DNA from: Ruminococcus sp.
Lineage (GTDB): Bacteria; Bacillota; Clostridia; Oscillospirales; Ruminococcaceae
Length of the DNA stretch: 64,000 bases
Direction: 5' to 3'
NCBI GenBank assembly: GCA_017543335.1
Contig: JAFYGE010000011.1
Span: 62,001-126,000 of the forward strand
Made by a program: the position numbers and the translations under genes. The notes beneath the pieces were generated by a model. The model had not been told where the DNA came from and searched no databases. It was given only the letters and a program-made list of their open reading frames with translations. This document shows positions 8,779-17,703 of the stretch, in pieces (within the stretch, counting starts at the first letter, position 1; the number at the start of each line of letters is the position of its first letter).

Positions 8779-9995
8779 TTGAGTCCTCTTTTCGCACTAA
8801 CCTTATTCTTTTCTTCTATTTGTAACCTTGTATAAAAATTATACCCCTCAGCAGTACAAACAGGCACAAGTCCGCCCTTTTTCACCACTGATTTTATAGA
8901 AAAAGCAAAAGCTTCCAGCATAGCTGCATTCAGACTTGAATACGAAAGCTTCCTCATTCTGTCGACATCCTTATAATCCCTGTCTGCGGAGATAAGATCA
9001 CCGAGATACACTATCTCTTCAAGTCTTGACATACCTGCTCTTCCGACTGTATGGAATCTTACAGCGTTAAGGATGTCAATATCTTCGACACCAAATTCTG
9101 TCTTGATAAAATAAGCTCCGGCAATTGCGTGCCACAGAGAGCGTGTTTCAAGTTCCTCACGGCAGACCGTAAAGCTGCTTTTGAGCACAAGAGCCTTCTG
9201 CTCATCATCAGGCAGTTCCTTGCATATATCATGGAGCAGTCCTGCAAAGTAAGCCTTATCAGGGTCTTCTCCGTATTTTATAGCCAGTTTTCTGCATTCC
9301 GCAGCCACATTCAGAGAATGAACATAGCGTTTTGCAGACAATCTCGCCTTTAAAAATTTCTTTTTCTCATCAGGATCAAATAACAATTTTGCTTCACCTC
9401 TGTAAGAATATAATCCTTTTGATCTTATATATTGTACTACATTTTCGTCAAGATAGCAAGCAAAATTCTTATTTTTTGCAATTTTTTTTCTTATTTCGGT
9501 CGATGAAACGACTACAGGTGCAGATTCACTTATAAGTACCTCACCATATTGTCCCAGTTCATCTGCTTTCTTTTTCAGGAGCTTCATATCACCGTCGTTC
9601 CTTGAAACGACACAGAGCGTCACTTCATCAAGGATGTCCTCAAACCTGAACCAGCTGTCAAATGAAAGCAGCATATCGCTGCCCACAAGAAGGAACAGCT
9701 CATCTTCAGGGTGAGCACTCCGGAAATGCTCCACAGTATATATCGAATAACTTACTCTGTCGGCACATAATTCAAAATCGCTCACTTCCAGAAGAGGATC
9801 ATCTGCCGCTGCAAGCCTCAGCATTTCCAGTCTGTCGAGTCCTGAAACGTACTCATCACTTGAACGGTGAGGCGATATTCTCGACGGCACAAGGTAGACC
9901 TTATCCAGCTTGAACTCTTCAGCAGCTGCCTTTGCCAGATGAATATGTCCGTTATGCACCGGATTAAAACTTCCGCCAAATATTCCTATACGCAT
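8775..9995 (-). CDS. nadD-yqeK: Fused nicotinate-nucleotide adenylyltransferase / YqeK HD hydrolase
   Basis: 406 residues from the ATG at 9995, which follows GGAGG and gives MRIGIFGGSFNPVHNGH. Residues 1-195 are NadD (nicotinic acid mononucleotide to deaminoNAD), with the nucleotide-binding GGSFNPVHNGH and the C-terminal SSTEIRKKI motif. Residues about 215-400 are YqeK, an HD-domain hydrolase of diadenosine tetraphosphate, with YVHSLNVA, AGLLHDICKE and a late SADR. In Bacillus these are separate adjacent genes; here a single frame joins them with no internal stop. A frame extension of 45 codons upstream does not match NadD and is rejected. Upstream at about 10034-10057 is a GC-rich hairpin. 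Confidence 0.93.
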   Translation of the reverse strand: MRIGIFGGSFNPVHNGHIHLAKAAAEEFKLDKVYLVPSRISPHRSSDEYVSGLDRLEMLRLAAADDPLLEVSDFELCADRVSYSIYTVEHFRSAHPEDELFLLVGSDMLLSFDSWFRFEDILDEVTLCVVSRNDGDMKLLKKKADELGQYGEVLISESAPVVVSSTEIRKKIAKNKNFACYLDENVVQYIRSKGLYSYRGEAKLLFDPDEKKKFLKARLSAKRYVHSLNVAAECRKLAIKYGEDPDKAYFAGLLHDICKELPDDEQKALVLKSSFTVCREELETRSLWHAIAGAYFIKTEFGVEDIDILNAVRFHTVGRAGMSRLEEIVYLGDLISADRDYKDVDRMRKLSYSSLNAAMLEAFAFSIKSVVKKGGLVPVCTAEGYNFYTRLQIEEKNKVSAKRGLK

Positions 9996-10068
9996 TTCGC
10001 ACCTCCTTGCAGTTATTAACCTTTTTTGACAACACCGCACCAAATTCATCTTGCGGTATTGACCTACA

Positions 10069-10371
10069 TCACTTTGCTTTCGGGATATTTTCGATGACAG
10101 GATCTTTTTCGTTACGCTTGAAAAGTACAAATTTGCTTCCTATCACCTGAACTACATCAGCTCCGGTAGCCTCAGCTACAGCATCAGCAGCTTCTCTTGC
10201 TGTCCAGCCGGAATTTTCAAGTACTCTCAGCTTTATCAGTTCTCTTTTACGGAGTGCCTCTGCAATGTCCTTGCACATAGCTTCTGTAACTCCGCCCTTT
10301 CCTATCTGATATATTGTCTCATATGTTGATGCGATACCTCTGAGGTATGCTCTCTGTTTGCTTGTAAGCAT
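10069..10371 (-). CDS. yhbY: YhbY/CRS1-type ribosome assembly RNA-binding protein
   Basis: 100 residues starting MLTSKQRAYLRGIA. The CRM domain shows the GKGG loop (YQIGKGGVTEAMC), KRELIKLRVLENSG and the final VVQVIGSKFVLFKR. It binds pre-50S particles in other bacteria. The ATG at 10371 lies one base after the rdgB stop; a GTG three codons upstream would overlap that stop and is less likely. It belongs to the operon running from dprA down to leuS. Confidence 0.92.
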   Translation of the reverse strand: MLTSKQRAYLRGIASTYETIYQIGKGGVTEAMCKDIAEALRKRELIKLRVLENSGWTAREAADAVAEATGADVVQVIGSKFVLFKRNEKDPVIENIPKAK

Positions 10372-10372
10372 A

Positions 10373-10954
10373 TCAATCACCGTTTCTTTCTTTCAGGTAC
10401 TTATACAGCTCTTTCAGAGCTGCTCCCCTATGGCTAATCTTGTTCTTCTCGTCTGCATCCATTTCCGCAAGAGTACGTCCTTCATAGAGGAATACCGGAT
10501 CATATCCGAAACCGTTTGTACCTCGCTTCTCATTTCCTATACTGCCGCTGCAGGTGCCGGAAACTACTTCTGTAAATTCGTTATCCATAAAGGCTATCCA
10601 GCACTCAAATCTTGCAGTTCTCTTCTCATCCGGAACTTCTTTCATCTCGTCAAGGAGCTTATCACATTCCTGTCCCTTTGAAGCATATCTTGCTGAATAT
10701 ACTCCCGGACGGCCGTCAAGTGCATCGACACAAAGTCCGCTGTCATCAGCGATGACCGGATACTCCACTAAATCAAAAACTGCCTGAGCTTTTATTATGG
10801 CATTTTCCTTGAATGTATCTCCGGTTTCATCAGCTTCAACATCCGCACCTGCTTCCTTCTGAGAAATGACCTCTATACCGAGCGGAGAAAGTATCTCCCT
10901 TACCTCACGAAGCTTATTTGCATTATTTGTAGCCATTACGACCTTTTTAATCAT
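10373..10954 (-). CDS. rdgB: XTP/dITP pyrophosphatase (RdgB/HAM1)
   Basis: 193 residues. It hydrolyses non-canonical purine nucleoside triphosphates such as ITP and XTP to the monophosphate. Family motifs are VMATNNANKLREV, ADDSGLCVDALDGRPGVYSARYA and FGYDPVF, with SHRGAALKEL near the end. The start is one of two adjacent ATGs (10957 or 10954); I chose the second because its spacing from AAAGGA is better. It overlaps the ftsY stop by a few bases, and its longer in-frame extension is within ftsY. Confidence 0.95.
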   Translation of the reverse strand: MIKKVVMATNNANKLREVREILSPLGIEVISQKEAGADVEADETGDTFKENAIIKAQAVFDLVEYPVIADDSGLCVDALDGRPGVYSARYASKGQECDKLLDEMKEVPDEKRTARFECWIAFMDNEFTEVVSGTCSGSIGNEKRGTNGFGYDPVFLYEGRTLAEMDADEKNKISHRGAALKELYKYLKERNGD

Positions 10955-12389
10955 CATCTTCGTCCTTTCTTCCGAACAGACGGCTGAAGAATCCACGTTT
11001 CTTCTTCTTTTCAGGTTCCTCAGCAGGCACTTCTTCCTGCTCTTCTTCGTCAGTCTCTTCTATATCTTCCTCGTCATTTTCGTACTCATCATCAGAAGCT
11101 TCATCTTCCTCAGCTTCTTCATACTCAGTACTTACTTCGTCATCGTCTTCGTCCTCATCATCTTCCCAGCTGTCCATGTAGTTGGTATTGTAAACGTAGC
11201 CCTCAGCAGCTATCACACTGTCTTCGTCTTCCTGCTCAGCATCGGACACATCCTGAAGCTTATCTCCGTAGTACTCTTTGATAGCTTCGAGAGCTTCTTC
11301 CTCATCGTCTTCATCATCGTCGTCAGAGTATTCTTCTTCATCCTCATCATCGAAGTCTTCGTCCGAATCCTCATCGTACTCTTCGTCCTCAGAATATTCC
11401 TCTTCATACTCTGCATCTTCATCAGCTTCTGTCTCGTTTTCTTCGAGTTCTGTCTCTTCTTCATCTTCCTCATCGAAGTCGTTGTCACTGAAGAGAGCCT
11501 CGACGAATGTACGGCTGTCGAACGGCTGAAGATCGTCTATCTTTTCGCCCACACCGATAAGCTTTACCGGTATGCCGAGTTCATTCTTTATTGAAATTAC
11601 TATACCGCCCTTTGCAGTACCGTCAAGCTTTGTGAGAACGATACCTGTTATAGGTGCAGTCTCGCTGAACAGCTTAGCCTGATTAACAGCATTCTGTCCT
11701 GTAGTTGCATCAAGCACGAGAAGTACTTCCCTTGAACTATCGCCTGCTTTATTGTCGATAATTCTGTTTATCTTAGCAAGCTCCTCCATGAGATTCTTCT
11801 TATTGTGAAGTCTTCCGGCAGTATCGATTATAACAACGTCGCATCCTCTTGCCTGTGCAGCTTCAAGAGCGTCGTATACTACCGCACCCGGGTCTGAGCC
11901 CTCTGCGTGTTTAACGATGTCTACTCCGGCTCTTTCAGTCCACACTTCGAGCTGATCTATAGCTGCGGCACGGAAAGTATCAGCTGCTGCAACGAGCACC
12001 TTCTTGCCCTCATTCTTGAACTGATAGCAAAGCTTGCCGATAGTAGTAGTCTTTCCAGCTCCGTTTACACCGATGACCATTATTACTGCCGGTGACTGTG
12101 TAAGGTCAAGACCTGTATCGTCGCCCATTATTTCTCCGATAACTTCCTGAATAAGTTCCATTATCTCGTTAGGATCGGTAATTCCACGCTCCTTGATCTT
12201 TTTGCGTAAACGGTCGCAGATCTCCTCAGAAGTCTCAACACCGATGTCGCTCATTATCATAGCTTCTTCAAGCTCTTCAAAAAGCTCCTCATCGATTTTT
12301 GTAAATGAGTTGAAAATTCTTTTTAATCTGCCAAGGAAACTGTCTTTAGTCTTTCGCAGACCAGCTGCGATCTTAGAAAAAATACCCAT
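10947..12389 (-). CDS. ftsY: Signal recognition particle receptor FtsY with acidic C-terminal extension
   Basis: 480 residues. FtsY receives SRP-ribosome complexes at the membrane. The N domain (1-95) starts MGIFSKIAAGLRKTKDSFLGRL; the G domain (about 100-300) shows GVNGAGKTTTIGKL, DTFRAAAIDQL, DTAGRL, TKLDGTAKGG and GVGEKIDDLQPF. The catalytic part ends at EALF near residue 300. The remaining 180 residues are almost all Asp, Glu, Ser and Tyr, closing with KKKKRGFFSRLFGRKDEDDD. In E. coli an acidic A region with a similar basic KKRGFFSW motif is at the N-terminus, so the order is swapped here. The gene lies between smc and rdgB. Confidence 0.95.
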   Translation of the reverse strand: MGIFSKIAAGLRKTKDSFLGRLKRIFNSFTKIDEELFEELEEAMIMSDIGVETSEEICDRLRKKIKERGITDPNEIMELIQEVIGEIMGDDTGLDLTQSPAVIMVIGVNGAGKTTTIGKLCYQFKNEGKKVLVAAADTFRAAAIDQLEVWTERAGVDIVKHAEGSDPGAVVYDALEAAQARGCDVVIIDTAGRLHNKKNLMEELAKINRIIDNKAGDSSREVLLVLDATTGQNAVNQAKLFSETAPITGIVLTKLDGTAKGGIVISIKNELGIPVKLIGVGEKIDDLQPFDSRTFVEALFSDNDFDEEDEEETELEENETEADEDAEYEEEYSEDEEYDEDSDEDFDDEDEEEYSDDDDEDDEEEALEAIKEYYGDKLQDVSDAEQEDEDSVIAAEGYVYNTNYMDSWEDDEDEDDDEVSTEYEEAEEDEASDDEYENDEEDIEETDEEEQEEVPAEEPEKKKKRGFFSRLFGRKDEDDD

Positions 12390-12461
12390 AATTGTTCCAA
12401 TCTGCCATTAAAAAACGGCTCTGTATTAATATTCGTTTTACCACGTCCAAAAAGGACATTT

Positions 12462-15400
12462 TTATTGTACGTCTGCAACGTCTTCCTGAAAATCGACCTG
12501 TTCCATCTTCAAAAGCTTGGATATACCGTCTTCCTGCATCGTAACTCCGTATAGAACATTTGCCTCTTCCATAGCACTTCTTCTGTGAGTTACAAGCACG
12601 AACTGAGTTGTATCCGTGAACTTTTTCAGATACTGTGCATACTTCCTTACGTTTACCTCGTCAAGAGCAGCATCTATCTCGTCAAGGATACAGAACGGTG
12701 CCGGTCTTAGGCGGAGTATTGAGAAATATATCGCTATCGCAACAAAGGACTGCTCTCCGCCTGAAAGTGAGATAAGGTTCTTTATGACCTTACCGGGCGG
12801 TGCTACGCTTATCTCGATTCCGGATTCAAGAACATTCTCCGGATCGGTCAGTATAAGTTCAGCTTTACCTCCGCCGAACAGCTCTACGAATATTTCCTTG
12901 AAGTTTGAATTGATTATCGCAAAACTCTCGGAGAATATCCTGCACATATCCTCAGTAAGTCCGGCTATGAGCTTTTCAAGCTCTGACTTCGACTTCTGTA
13001 CATCAGCTATCTGTCCGGACATAAATTCGTATCTTTCAGACACTTCACGATACTCTTCGATAGCGTCAACATTTACGCTTCCGAGTCTCTTGATCTGATT
13101 TTTGACATTATTGAGCTCCTGCTGAGCTGCATTCATGTCCTCTATTTTCTCAGCAAGCTCGACAGCCTCAGAAAGTGTCAGCTCATAAACATCGTGGAGC
13201 TGATTTCGTATGAAATCATTGTCTCTGCGTCTTGCCTCACGGCGTTCTTCAAGCATAGTGATCTCACGGGATATCTTCTCTTTAGCTTCATTGAACTGTT
13301 TAAGTCCCTTATTCAGCTCATTTACGAGCTTATTCTGCTCGCTGTGCATGGACTGATAGCGGAGTATCTGTTCATTATATGAAGCTGTATTGTCCTTGAA
13401 ACCTGCGAGCTTCTCTTTGAGCCTGTCTATCTCTATCTGCTTATGAGAGATGATGTCATTCTGACGGTTTATCTCGTCGTGGAATACCTGACTTCCATGC
13501 TCTATCTCGCTCAGACTTGCAGCAATACGCTGTATTTCAAGCTCCTGAGCCTGAGTGTCCTTGACGTACTCAATGCTTTTTATTTTGAGTGCTGATAGCT
13601 TCTCGGATAATTCAGCTCGCTGTGACCTGAGCTTTTCTCGGAAGTCCTTACCCTGAGCAAGCTTATCTTCCTCAGTGCGGATCTCCTCCTCAGTTTCAGC
13701 AAGAGATTTTTCAGAATCTTCTATCGTCTGCTTTGAACTCTCTATCTTCTGCTCAATATCAGAAATGAGCTTTCCGGAATTCTCAGACTGCGAATCCGTC
13801 TGCGTTATGAGAGAATTCAGAGTCGATATTTCTGCATTTATCCTTACCGCATCCGCATCATTCTGAGCTATCTCAGACTTTACTGCCTCCGAGTCGAACC
13901 TGAGCTTCTCAGATTCAGCACGAAGCTTCTCGGCGTTGACTTTCAGCTTATCCCTTTCAGCTGATAAGCTTTCGATAGCGGTGTCAAGTTCGTCTATTTC
14001 ATTTTTTCTTGTTATAACGCCTGCCGACTTCTGAGCCGAACCACCGGTGAATGAACCTCCGGCGTTGATGACCTGTCCGTCAAGCGTCACTATCCTGAAC
14101 TTATAGCCGTACTTTTTAGCGATAACAGTTGCTGTATCGATATCCTCAGCTATTACTATCCTGCCAAGAAGTGAAGCTATAATTCCGCTGAACTTAGGGT
14201 CATAACCAACTATCCGGCTTGCATTTGCGATATATCCTTCGCAGTTTTCAAGTCCGGACTCGTTCAGCTCACGTCCCTTTACTGAAGTAATGGGGAGAAA
14301 AGTAGCTCTTCCGCCATGCTGTTCTTTAAGGAAACGGATGCATCTTTTAGCGATGTCCTCGTTCTCGACTATTATATTTTGCATTGCTCCGCCGAGTGCA
14401 GTCTCTATTGCGACCGCATACTCAGGAGCTACATTTATATTCTGAGCTACAGTGCCGAATACTCCTCCGAGTCTTCCCTGCTTTGAGGCTTTCAGTATCT
14501 GCTTGACGCTTCCCGCAAAGCCCTCCATATTATTTTCAAGGTCAGTGAGGAATTTTCTTCGCTGCTGCTTGTCTTTGAGTTCGTATATCATCTTCTCGAA
14601 CTCTGCTTTAGCCTGTTCAAAACTATCACGTCTTGAATGGTAGAGTTTTTCAAGTCCGCTGAGACGATTTTTCAGCTCGCCCGACTTGCCTTCGCACTGC
14701 TCTTTTTCCTTTTTACTTTCAGCAAGCTGTGCTCTGTACTCATCAAGTTTTCTGCCGAATTCATTCCCGCTTTCACGGAGTTCAGCAAGTCTTGCCGTAT
14801 CTTCTTCTATGGAAGACTTAGCCGATTCTATAGCAAAACGATACTCGCTCTGACGAATATACAGGTCATTAATCTTGCTTCCGGCTTGATTTACCCTGTC
14901 ACCAAGACGTGAATTCTCCTGCTCAGCTTCCTCGAATTTCTCAGTTACATCAGCTATTTCCTTTTCAAGCTCTGTCTGAGCTTTTTTGAGTTCTTCGAGT
15001 TTTTCCTCAGCTTTCTTTCGGTCAGCCAAAAGTGACTTCTTGCTGTCCTCAGAGCCCTCAATACTCTTTTTCGCAGCCTCTATCGCTTCGTTACAGTGCT
15101 TGATATCGTTCTCATAAACTGCGATACCGGATTTCATTTCAGAAGCTTCCTGCTCCTCTTCGAGCATCTTTCTTCTGAGCTCATCGGAGCGTATCGTACT
15201 CTCCTGCATTTTACGGTATCCTTCAGATATTTTATCCTCTTCATTCTGGATATCGTTCTCGATATTCTCGTACTCATTCTGCTTTATGAGTATCTTTTCT
15301 TCGAGCTGTTCAAGCTGAATTTTAAGCTCGTCAAGACGATTCACCCATACTGATATTTCGAGTCTCTTTCTCTCTTCGGCGAGCTTCACGAACTTCTGTG

Positions 15401-16034
15401 CCTTCTCCGACTGTATCCTCAGCGGTTCAACTCGTCCTTCAAGCTCTGAGAGAATATCAGTAAGTCTCAGAAGATTCTCCTGTGCAGCAGTCAGCTTTCG
15501 CTCGGCTTCAAGCTTTTTATACCTGAATTTGGAGATACCTGCCGCTTCCTCGAAAATATCACGGCGTTCATTGCTCTTTGCTCCGACTATCTCAGCGATA
15601 CGGCCCTGACCTATGATAGAATATCCGTCACGTCCGAGACCTGTATCCATGAAAAGTTCATTTATATCTTTCAGACGGCACTGTCGTCCGTTTATCATAT
15701 ACTCACTCTCGCCGCTGCGGTAGAGCTTTCTTGTTATTGCTACCTCGTCTTCCATGTCCGCAAGGGTCTTATCGGAGTTGTCTATATTCAGCGTTACCGC
15801 CGCAAAGCCCATTGGCTTTCTGGCAACAGTACCGGAAAAAATAACGTCCTCCATTTTGTTTCCTCTGAGAGTTTTTGTGGACTGCTCTCCGAGTACCCAA
15901 CGAACTGAGTCACCGATATTACTTTTTCCGCTGCCGTTGGGACCGACTACCGCTGTAAGTCCCTTGTCAAAGGTAAGGCTTATCTTGTCCGGAAAGGATT
16001 TGAAGCCCTGTATTTCCAGTGATTTGAGGTACAC
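12462..16034 (-). CDS. smc: Chromosome segregation protein SMC
   Basis: 1190 residues, full length. The ATPase that compacts and separates chromosomes with ScpA/ScpB. Walker A is GPNGSGKSN at about 31-39; two long coiled coils flank a hinge (about 500-660, with GVFGTVAQ, GGAMQNIIV and GGSFTGG); the C-terminal head has LSGGEQSFVAIAI and the Walker B CILDEIDAALDE. The start is GTG at 16034 after GGCGGTGAG. It is 4 bases from the radical SAM gene upstream and 72 bases from ftsY, the classical rnc-smc-ftsY order of Firmicutes with one gene inserted. Confidence 0.97.
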   Translation of the reverse strand: MYLKSLEIQGFKSFPDKISLTFDKGLTAVVGPNGSGKSNIGDSVRWVLGEQSTKTLRGNKMEDVIFSGTVARKPMGFAAVTLNIDNSDKTLADMEDEVAITRKLYRSGESEYMINGRQCRLKDINELFMDTGLGRDGYSIIGQGRIAEIVGAKSNERRDIFEEAAGISKFRYKKLEAERKLTAAQENLLRLTDILSELEGRVEPLRIQSEKAQKFVKLAEERKRLEISVWVNRLDELKIQLEQLEEKILIKQNEYENIENDIQNEEDKISEGYRKMQESTIRSDELRRKMLEEEQEASEMKSGIAVYENDIKHCNEAIEAAKKSIEGSEDSKKSLLADRKKAEEKLEELKKAQTELEKEIADVTEKFEEAEQENSRLGDRVNQAGSKINDLYIRQSEYRFAIESAKSSIEEDTARLAELRESGNEFGRKLDEYRAQLAESKKEKEQCEGKSGELKNRLSGLEKLYHSRRDSFEQAKAEFEKMIYELKDKQQRRKFLTDLENNMEGFAGSVKQILKASKQGRLGGVFGTVAQNINVAPEYAVAIETALGGAMQNIIVENEDIAKRCIRFLKEQHGGRATFLPITSVKGRELNESGLENCEGYIANASRIVGYDPKFSGIIASLLGRIVIAEDIDTATVIAKKYGYKFRIVTLDGQVINAGGSFTGGSAQKSAGVITRKNEIDELDTAIESLSAERDKLKVNAEKLRAESEKLRFDSEAVKSEIAQNDADAVRINAEISTLNSLITQTDSQSENSGKLISDIEQKIESSKQTIEDSEKSLAETEEEIRTEEDKLAQGKDFREKLRSQRAELSEKLSALKIKSIEYVKDTQAQELEIQRIAASLSEIEHGSQVFHDEINRQNDIISHKQIEIDRLKEKLAGFKDNTASYNEQILRYQSMHSEQNKLVNELNKGLKQFNEAKEKISREITMLEERREARRRDNDFIRNQLHDVYELTLSEAVELAEKIEDMNAAQQELNNVKNQIKRLGSVNVDAIEEYREVSERYEFMSGQIADVQKSKSELEKLIAGLTEDMCRIFSESFAIINSNFKEIFVELFGGGKAELILTDPENVLESGIEISVAPPGKVIKNLISLSGGEQSFVAIAIYFSILRLRPAPFCILDEIDAALDEVNVRKYAQYLKKFTDTTQFVLVTHRRSAMEEANVLYGVTMQEDGISKLLKMEQVDFQEDVADVQ

Positions 16035-16038
16035 CTGC

Positions 16039-17022
16039 TCACCGCCTTTCTATAACTGATATTTTATCATCAGCTGAACCGCTGACCTTTATCTCTATGC
16101 CTTTTTGTCTGAAATACTCAATATTGCTCTTTTTGTGTCCTACAGCTCTGCTTATATCTCTTGAAGGAACTGAGATGTGGACATAGCTGCAGCCTTCTGC
16201 AAGCTCCTCTATCTTTCTGAGGTATATCCTGCTCTCACACAATTCACGAAATGCAGGGTGATAGAATCCTCCGACCATATCCTGCTCTACGAACTCACTT
16301 GCATGAAGTCCGCACTTTATCACTCTTATCCCTTTTTCATCAGCATACTGCAATATCTCTGAGCATAGCTCCACAGCCTCGTCGAAACTATAAGGAACAT
16401 ATTCTCCGCTTTTATAAAGCTCCGCAAGTTTAGTGCCGCTGAGTATAACAACAGGGTATATCCTCATGACAGCAGGACAAAGCTCCGCAAGCTTGTTGAA
16501 AGTCTCCATATCTGTCTGTACGCTGCTTCCGTAAAGTCCCGTCATCATCTGCAAGCCAAGCTCAAAGCCGTAATTTTTGATAAGTCCGGCAGCTTTTACA
16601 ACGTCAGCTGATGTATGACCACGTTCATTTAGTTCAAGCACTTTTTCCGACATGGACTGAGCTCCGAGCTCAATTGCAGTTACTCCGCTTTGTTTCAGCA
16701 GACTGAGTATCTCATCGTCTATGCAGTCCGGACGTGTTGAGCAGCGGATACCGCTGAACTTACCCTCACCCACAAATTCTTCAGCCGCTTCAAGAAGCTC
16801 GGTCATATAGTCATGGGGAATAGCTGTAAAACTGCCGCCGAAAAAAGCTATCTCGGTATTCTCCGGCGACTTTATTTCAGCAAGTGCCTGACTGCATATC
16901 TCCCTGACCTCATTTCCGTCCGGAAGATGCTGAGCACCGCTAATAGTCCTCTGGTCGCAGAAGCTGCACTGATGCGGACATCCCACATGAGGGATAAATA
17001 TAGATATGTTACTGTGCTTCAT
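16039..17022 (-). CDS. Elp3/MiaB-type radical SAM protein
   Basis: 327 residues from the ATG at 17022, beginning MKHSNISIFIPHVGCPHQC. The iron-sulfur cluster motif CPHQCSFC (Cx3Cx2C) is at the N-terminus, followed by FFGGSFTAIP and ELGAQSMSEKVL, the pattern of the oxygen-independent-coproporphyrinogen/Elp3-like radical SAM group. Clostridial homologues sit between rnc and smc. The substrate is unknown. The start overlaps the rnc stop by 14 bases, so the two are translationally linked. Confidence 0.88.
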   Translation of the reverse strand: MKHSNISIFIPHVGCPHQCSFCDQRTISGAQHLPDGNEVREICSQALAEIKSPENTEIAFFGGSFTAIPHDYMTELLEAAEEFVGEGKFSGIRCSTRPDCIDDEILSLLKQSGVTAIELGAQSMSEKVLELNERGHTSADVVKAAGLIKNYGFELGLQMMTGLYGSSVQTDMETFNKLAELCPAVMRIYPVVILSGTKLAELYKSGEYVPYSFDEAVELCSEILQYADEKGIRVIKCGLHASEFVEQDMVGGFYHPAFRELCESRIYLRKIEELAEGCSYVHISVPSRDISRAVGHKKSNIEYFRQKGIEIKVSGSADDKISVIERR

Positions 17023-17698
17023 AACCCATAAGTTCAAGAGCCTCTCTTGCTGCAAACTGTTCAGCTTCTTTCTTGCTCTTTCCTTTTCCTTTGCCGATGA
17101 CCTGTGAATTGAGCCTTACCTCTACAACAAATCTCTTGTTGTGGTCAGGGCCCTCTTCTCCGATAAGAACATATTCGACCTTTTCCTCCGGATTCTTCTG
17201 GACTATCTCCTGAAGTACCGTCTTAAAATCGCTGAATACAGGCTTTTTGGTATACTGTATATCGTCCGGCATGAATCTGAGGATATGCTTTGCAGCAGCC
17301 TCCATGCCTCCGTCGAGGTATATTGCTGCAATGACAGCCTCGAAAGCATCCGCAAGTATCGAAGGACGCTCTCTTCCGCCGGTATTTTCTTCTCCTTTTC
17401 CGAGAAGGAGATAGTCGCCAAGATGTATCTGCTGTGCGAATATATGAAGCGACTTCTCACATACCAAAGAAGCTCTCAATTTAGTGAGCTCGCCCTCAGC
17501 GACATTGATGTTCTTATACAGGAAGTCAGATACGACTATCGAAAGAACACTGTCTCCGAGGAATTCAAGTCTCTCATTGCTTCCGCTCGGGTCTTTTTTC
17601 TCGTTTGCATATGAGGAGTGTGAAAATGCCTGATGAAGCAATTGTTTATTTTTGAAAGTATAGCCTATCGTTTCTTCAAATTTTTCTATTTTTTCCAT
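17009..17698 (-). CDS. rnc: Ribonuclease III
   Basis: 229 residues. The double-strand RNA endonuclease that processes rRNA precursors and structured mRNAs. The catalytic domain has the signature NERLEFLGDSVLSIVVSD (about 41-58) and DAFEAVIAAIYLDGG; the dsRNA-binding domain covers about 155-226, ending KKEAEQFAAREALELMG. It lies 5 bases after plsX. Confidence 0.97.
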   Translation of the reverse strand: MEKIEKFEETIGYTFKNKQLLHQAFSHSSYANEKKDPSGSNERLEFLGDSVLSIVVSDFLYKNINVAEGELTKLRASLVCEKSLHIFAQQIHLGDYLLLGKGEENTGGRERPSILADAFEAVIAAIYLDGGMEAAAKHILRFMPDDIQYTKKPVFSDFKTVLQEIVQKNPEEKVEYVLIGEEGPDHNKRFVVEVRLNSQVIGKGKGKSKKEAEQFAAREALELMGYEAQ

Positions 17699-17703
17699 TA
17701 CGC

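Noticed and set aside
10866..11594. Long plus-strand frames opposite ftsY, including a poly-Ser frame
   Set aside because: They are the antisense of the GAA/GAT-rich acidic tail of ftsY; hydrophobic or Ser-only composition and no ribosome sites.
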